From Candidatus Thalassarchaeaceae archaeon (lineage in GTDB: Archaea; Thermoplasmatota; Poseidoniia; Poseidoniales; Thalassarchaeaceae), in the NCBI GenBank assembly GCA_030747885.1, contig JASLJW010000105.1, positions 1-17,643 on the forward strand: a stretch of DNA of 17,643 bases, given 5' to 3'. Below the pieces are notes generated by a model. The model made no database searches, was not told where the DNA came from, and saw only the letters and a program-made list of their open reading frames with translations. This document shows, piece after piece, positions 14,832 through 17,643 of the stretch. The translations under genes were made by a program, and so were the position numbers. Within the stretch, counting starts at the first letter, position 1; every line of letters begins with the position of its first letter.

Positions 14832-16445
14832 TCATCTCATCTTTAGTGTTCCACGAACATCTCGAAGTGCTTCAATTCCTAAACTACTAGCACGTCTCAT
14901 TCGCACCTGAGTGCTTCCTGAACCCCCACTACGTTGTTGAACATCTGTGGTCAAAATAACTGATTCAATTGTTTCACCACCCTCTTTTCTAAGATGAATT
15001 TGAACGGGGTGATTGCCCCTTGTCTTGGAAGACCATGCTAATCCAATCCAGAGAACAAGTCCCCTTTCCATCAATATAGATAGGCGATCTGCTAGTGTTT
15101 CCGTCATGGACATGCTGTTTAGTGGAATTGCTGCTGGGAGTTGAGGAGTTGGTTGAGGAGTCACTCTGAATGTTTGAGTAATTGGCAAACCTTCAGGGAC
15201 AACGACTTCTACTTCTACTGTTTGCTCCTTTTCGCCAAAATTATGAACCATGAGAAACAAATCACCCTGCCCATCCGCACAAGTCAAAGGTAAATCGTGA
15301 TCCATTCTCCATTCAGAATCAGTGAGAGAAACATTACCGGATAATATGTCATTTCTAACCCTGCGGATTATCCTGAATAGCCCTGGTTGCCATGCTTCTG
15401 TATGTTCTAACAAACGGGCTAATGTTGTGGTGTTAAACGGGAGTGATTTATTCCCACTAGTCTTTGTTTCATCATCGTCAAATGCTTGCACAGAACCTTG
15501 TTGTTCCATAATCAAATCTCGCATTTCTCTTCGAACAATGGAAGTTAAGATGTTATTGAGTTTCCATGCATTTGTACCATCTTCACCAGTCATATTCGAT
15601 AGGTAAATTGCTTGAACAATTCGTTCTCTGGCGAGTGCGGGGGGGAGTTTGTTTCTGATAGATGGTTTTAGTTCATCCAACCAAGCTGACCATTGAGATG
15701 CGGAATCGGGGTCCATGTGTGCTTCAATCAAATCGCTAAGTACAGTGTGCATTTGACTACCATGTTGAGTGGGGGCATGAAATGGAAGATATTTGAATTC
15801 CGTAGATCGCATTTGTATTGATCGTTCTAATCGAATTGTTTGGGCCACACCAATAGACAATAGGATTAGGCTAGTCATCAAAATCAATACATTTCCAGGG
15901 CTGCCTTGTTCAAAATAATCTTGTAACATTACTAAAATCCCTACAGAAGAAACTGTAAGAATTCGTATTCGTTCATTTAATCTATTTTCACGAATCATAC
16001 TTCGAATTCTTTCAGCACCTGGAAATGAGTTCAAAGACATTCGATCTGTTCCTTTGTTTGGACCAAAATCATTCTCAGAAGTAATGAATTGCATCTCTGA
16101 TGCAAACCAAGAAGGGAGAAGGGAAAATAGGGGAAATAATATCATGAAAATCCCCATTTGAAGAGAGTCTATTTGTTCTGAAAATACCATCAACGTAATC
16201 AATGAAACAATCATCAAAGGACCCAATAATAACCTAAGAAGTTTGAGTGGCAATGAAGATGAAAAATTCACTGCGATGTTTCTTATTCGATCGGTTCTAT
16301 CTTCCTTAACATCAGTGTATTCACCCAATGAAGGAAGGTTTCCCTCAGGATCTGGAATCTCAAGGGGGGTGGCCGAAGATAAATCAAGGGATTCGTCGCC
16401 TTCCACGACGCTCCGTTTACCCCAACCCCCTTCATCCCATCGCAT
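14832..16445 (-). CDS. Unrecognised four-helix membrane protein with large soluble C-terminal region
   Basis: A 537-residue protein I do not recognise. The N-terminal ~60 residues are charged and soluble. Two hairpins of membrane helices follow (about 70-89, 95-114, 161-177 and 184-204), with a charged loop between them (115-160, with DRMSLNSFPGAERI). Residues ~205-400 are mostly helical. Residues ~400-510 look like a beta domain (DLFLMVHNFGEKEQTVEVEV, VILTTDVQQ). No signal peptide or catalytic motif is seen. The frame is open to 16508, but that part is the antisense of the tRNA gene, so I chose the ATG at 16443-16445. No Shine-Dalgarno precedes it. The flavoprotein gene follows after 67 bases on the same strand. 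Confidence 0.7.
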   Translation of the reverse strand: MRWDEGGWGKRSVVEGDESLDLSSATPLEIPDPEGNLPSLGEYTDVKEDRTDRIRNIAVNFSSSLPLKLLRLLLGPLMIVSLITLMVFSEQIDSLQMGIFMILFPLFSLLPSWFASEMQFITSENDFGPNKGTDRMSLNSFPGAERIRSMIRENRLNERIRILTVSSVGILVMLQDYFEQGSPGNVLILMTSLILLSIGVAQTIRLERSIQMRSTEFKYLPFHAPTQHGSQMHTVLSDLIEAHMDPDSASQWSAWLDELKPSIRNKLPPALARERIVQAIYLSNMTGEDGTNAWKLNNILTSIVRREMRDLIMEQQGSVQAFDDDETKTSGNKSLPFNTTTLARLLEHTEAWQPGLFRIIRRVRNDILSGNVSLTDSEWRMDHDLPLTCADGQGDLFLMVHNFGEKEQTVEVEVVVPEGLPITQTFRVTPQPTPQLPAAIPLNSMSMTETLADRLSILMERGLVLWIGLAWSSKTRGNHPVQIHLRKEGGETIESVILTTDVQQRSGGSGSTQVRMRRASSLGIEALRDVRGTLKMR

Positions 16446-16479
16446 TGATTCATGAAGGGGGAGCGATTCCCTTTGGAAT

Positions 16480-16554
16480 GGGCGTGTAGCATAGCCTGGA
16501 TAATGCACCGGCCTCCTAAGCCGGGGACCGCGGGTTCGAATCCTGCCGCGCCCG
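16480..16554 (+). tRNA. tRNA-Arg (anticodon CCU)
   Basis: A complete 75-base cloverleaf without intron. Acceptor GGGCGTG pairs with CGCGCCC (one G-T pair); D stem GCAT/ATGC with a GG-containing loop; anticodon stem CCGGC/GCCGG with loop CTCCTAA, giving anticodon CCT for AGG codons; variable loop GGACC; T stem GCGGG/CCTGC with loop TTCGAAT; discriminator G. CCA is not encoded, as is common in archaea. It lies on the plus strand among minus-strand genes, one base from the stop of the RFC-like gene. No clear TATA box is seen upstream. Confidence 0.96.
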
Positions 16555-16555
16555 C

Positions 16556-17643
16556 TTAACCAACAGATAGTCCATATGAGCGACCTATCGCCCCATATTG
16601 ATGCAATAAATCATGGAGATGAATTCTAGGATTTTGTGTACCAATCATTTCAACCTCTGTGAGGGCTAATACGTCAAGGAGTTCTTGACGCATTATTTCG
16701 GGGATTGAAAGTCGGCCGCTCATTACTGCCATATGTACCTGATTGACAATGTCACTTCCTTCAAGTGCATGCTCTCGCAACATGCGGTCTAATTCCCGTA
16801 ATGCTCCAGATGGTGTGCGTTGTCTTCTATTGCCAATCTTTTCCATTTTCCATTCATTGACTCTTCCACGAATGGCCAATTCAACCATTTGACGTCCTGC
16901 TTGTAATGTGACTGCGTTTACTAATCGAACGACTGCTTCTCGATCATGCGCTAACCCTCTATGAACAAGTAAATCAAGAGTGAAAATTGCTTTGCGTAAA
17001 TCACCATTAGAAATGTGAGCTATGTCTCCAAATACGCCATCAGAAACTGTTGTCTTTTCTTCTTGAGCAATTTTCCGTAATAATTTCTCGATTTTATCTG
17101 ATGGAACCGATGGAAATCGAATGGATCTTGTTCGCGACCTCAAAGCATCAATGATTCTACTTGGAGATCTTGCAACTAAAATAAACCGAGATGTTTTTCC
17201 TGATTTTTCCATCATACGACGGAGATATGCTTGTCTTTTCATTCCGAGATGATCCGCATCTTCAATGATTATTATTCGCGAAATAGGAATTCGGCCGTCT
17301 TCGAGATCGATCTCAGATCCTCCGGGTGGAGGGTCGTCAGAACTGGAAGACCAAAGTGAACGATCAAAAGCATCCAAACTAGTCCTATTTGCTAATGATG
17401 ATGATGAATTAGAGCCATCTCTCAAGAAATCCTCAAACTTCCCCATTGCTCCTGATGACCCTGCAATATCTCTAGCTTGAAGCACATGATGGGTTGCCTT
17501 CCATCCTGGGCCAAGAACTTGGCGAGCAATTAATTTCCAAGCAGTAGTTTTTCCACTGCCTGCTGGTCCTGAAATCAATAGGTGTGGAGGGTCCCCTTCC
17601 ATGCTAGCTGAAAATAATGCAATTCTGATTTGCTCAGGAAGGA
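16556..17643 (-). CDS. Divergent RFC-type clamp loader AAA+ subunit (5' end outside window)
   Basis: An AAA+ protein of the replication factor C small subunit type, which loads the PCNA sliding clamp. The frame runs off the window: LPEQIRIALFSAS precedes the Met at 17602, as in the conserved RFC region before Walker A. Numbered from that Met: Walker A GPAGSGKT (12-19), Walker B IIIIEDAD (110-117), sensor 1 region RFILVARS (139-146), arginine-finger motif SRT (156-158, normally SRC), sensor 2 region NGDLRKAI, and a C-terminal collar domain ending HLHDLLHQYGAIG. Oddities: Walker B reads EDAD in place of DEAD, and residues ~62-107 hold a Ser/Asp/Pro-rich insertion not found in ordinary RfcS. It may be a second, specialised subunit. 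It ends one base from the tRNA. Confidence 0.85.
   Translation of the reverse strand, partial: LPEQIRIALFSASMEGDPPHLLISGPAGSGKTTAWKLIARQVLGPGWKATHHVLQARDIAGSSGAMGKFEDFLRDGSNSSSSLANRTSLDAFDRSLWSSSSDDPPPGGSEIDLEDGRIPISRIIIIEDADHLGMKRQAYLRRMMEKSGKTSRFILVARSPSRIIDALRSRTRSIRFPSVPSDKIEKLLRKIAQEEKTTVSDGVFGDIAHISNGDLRKAIFTLDLLVHRGLAHDREAVVRLVNAVTLQAGRQMVELAIRGRVNEWKMEKIGNRRQRTPSGALRELDRMLREHALEGSDIVNQVHMAVMSGRLSIPEIMRQELLDVLALTEVEMIGTQNPRIHLHDLLHQYGAIGRSYGLSVG

Noticed and set aside
16446..16508. Upstream extension of the membrane protein reading frame to 16508
   Set aside because: The first part of the extension is the antisense of the tRNA-Arg gene, so the open frame there is chance; the ATG at 16445 is used instead.
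16480..16554. tRNA-Arg as an integration site of a mobile element
   Set aside because: No integrase, no repeated 3' tRNA fragment and no mobile gene is visible in the window.

Overview
This window is most likely from a marine, uncultivated euryarchaeon of the Thermoplasmatota, of the Poseidoniia (Marine Group II) type. This is inferred from four things: archaeal information-processing genes (a clamp-loader subunit of the RFC type and a HisRS with archaeal-style motifs), a tRNA with no encoded CCA, Shine-Dalgarno sequences of the GGTGA type, and very large secreted proteins built from CARDB or Asp-rich thrombospondin type 3 repeats with a C-terminal membrane anchor. I could not search a database, so the taxon is not proven. 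The genome is very compact: convergent genes end 1, 4 and 12 bases apart, one gene pair overlaps by 4 bases, and no gene-free stretch exceeds about 100 bases. I see no insertion sequence, phage gene, CRISPR array or origin.

Layout. 1-330 (+) is the C-terminal end of an unrecognised protein. 332-721 (-) is a small OsmC-like protein. 812-7245 (+) is a probable operon: a 1493-residue CARDB surface protein, a NADP-type isocitrate dehydrogenase that overlaps it by ATGA, and a class I SAM methyltransferase. 7250-10905 (-) is a second two-gene unit: a four-helix membrane protein followed by a secreted GDSL esterase on a long Asp-rich stalk with a membrane anchor. A 98-base divergent region with a small inverted repeat separates it from hisS (11004-12260, +). 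From 12273 to the window end the protein genes lie on the minus strand. In order of transcription they are a divergent RFC-type AAA+ protein (cut by the window edge), an unrecognised four-helix membrane protein, a fumarate reductase/L-aspartate oxidase-like flavoprotein with changed active-site positions, and an M50-type intramembrane metalloprotease. A tRNA-Arg(CCU) on the plus strand sits between the RFC-like gene and the membrane protein gene.

How the genes fit together. Two large cell-surface proteins (adhesin or binding type, and esterase type) fit a heterotroph that handles polymers or particles outside the cell. Icd, HisRS, tRNA-Arg and RFC are housekeeping. The most interesting items are the RFC-like protein with an altered Walker B and a Ser-rich insertion, the flavoprotein that lacks the usual substrate and covalent-flavin residues, and the surface proteins. 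I do not see a clear defence island or a wholly new multi-gene system.
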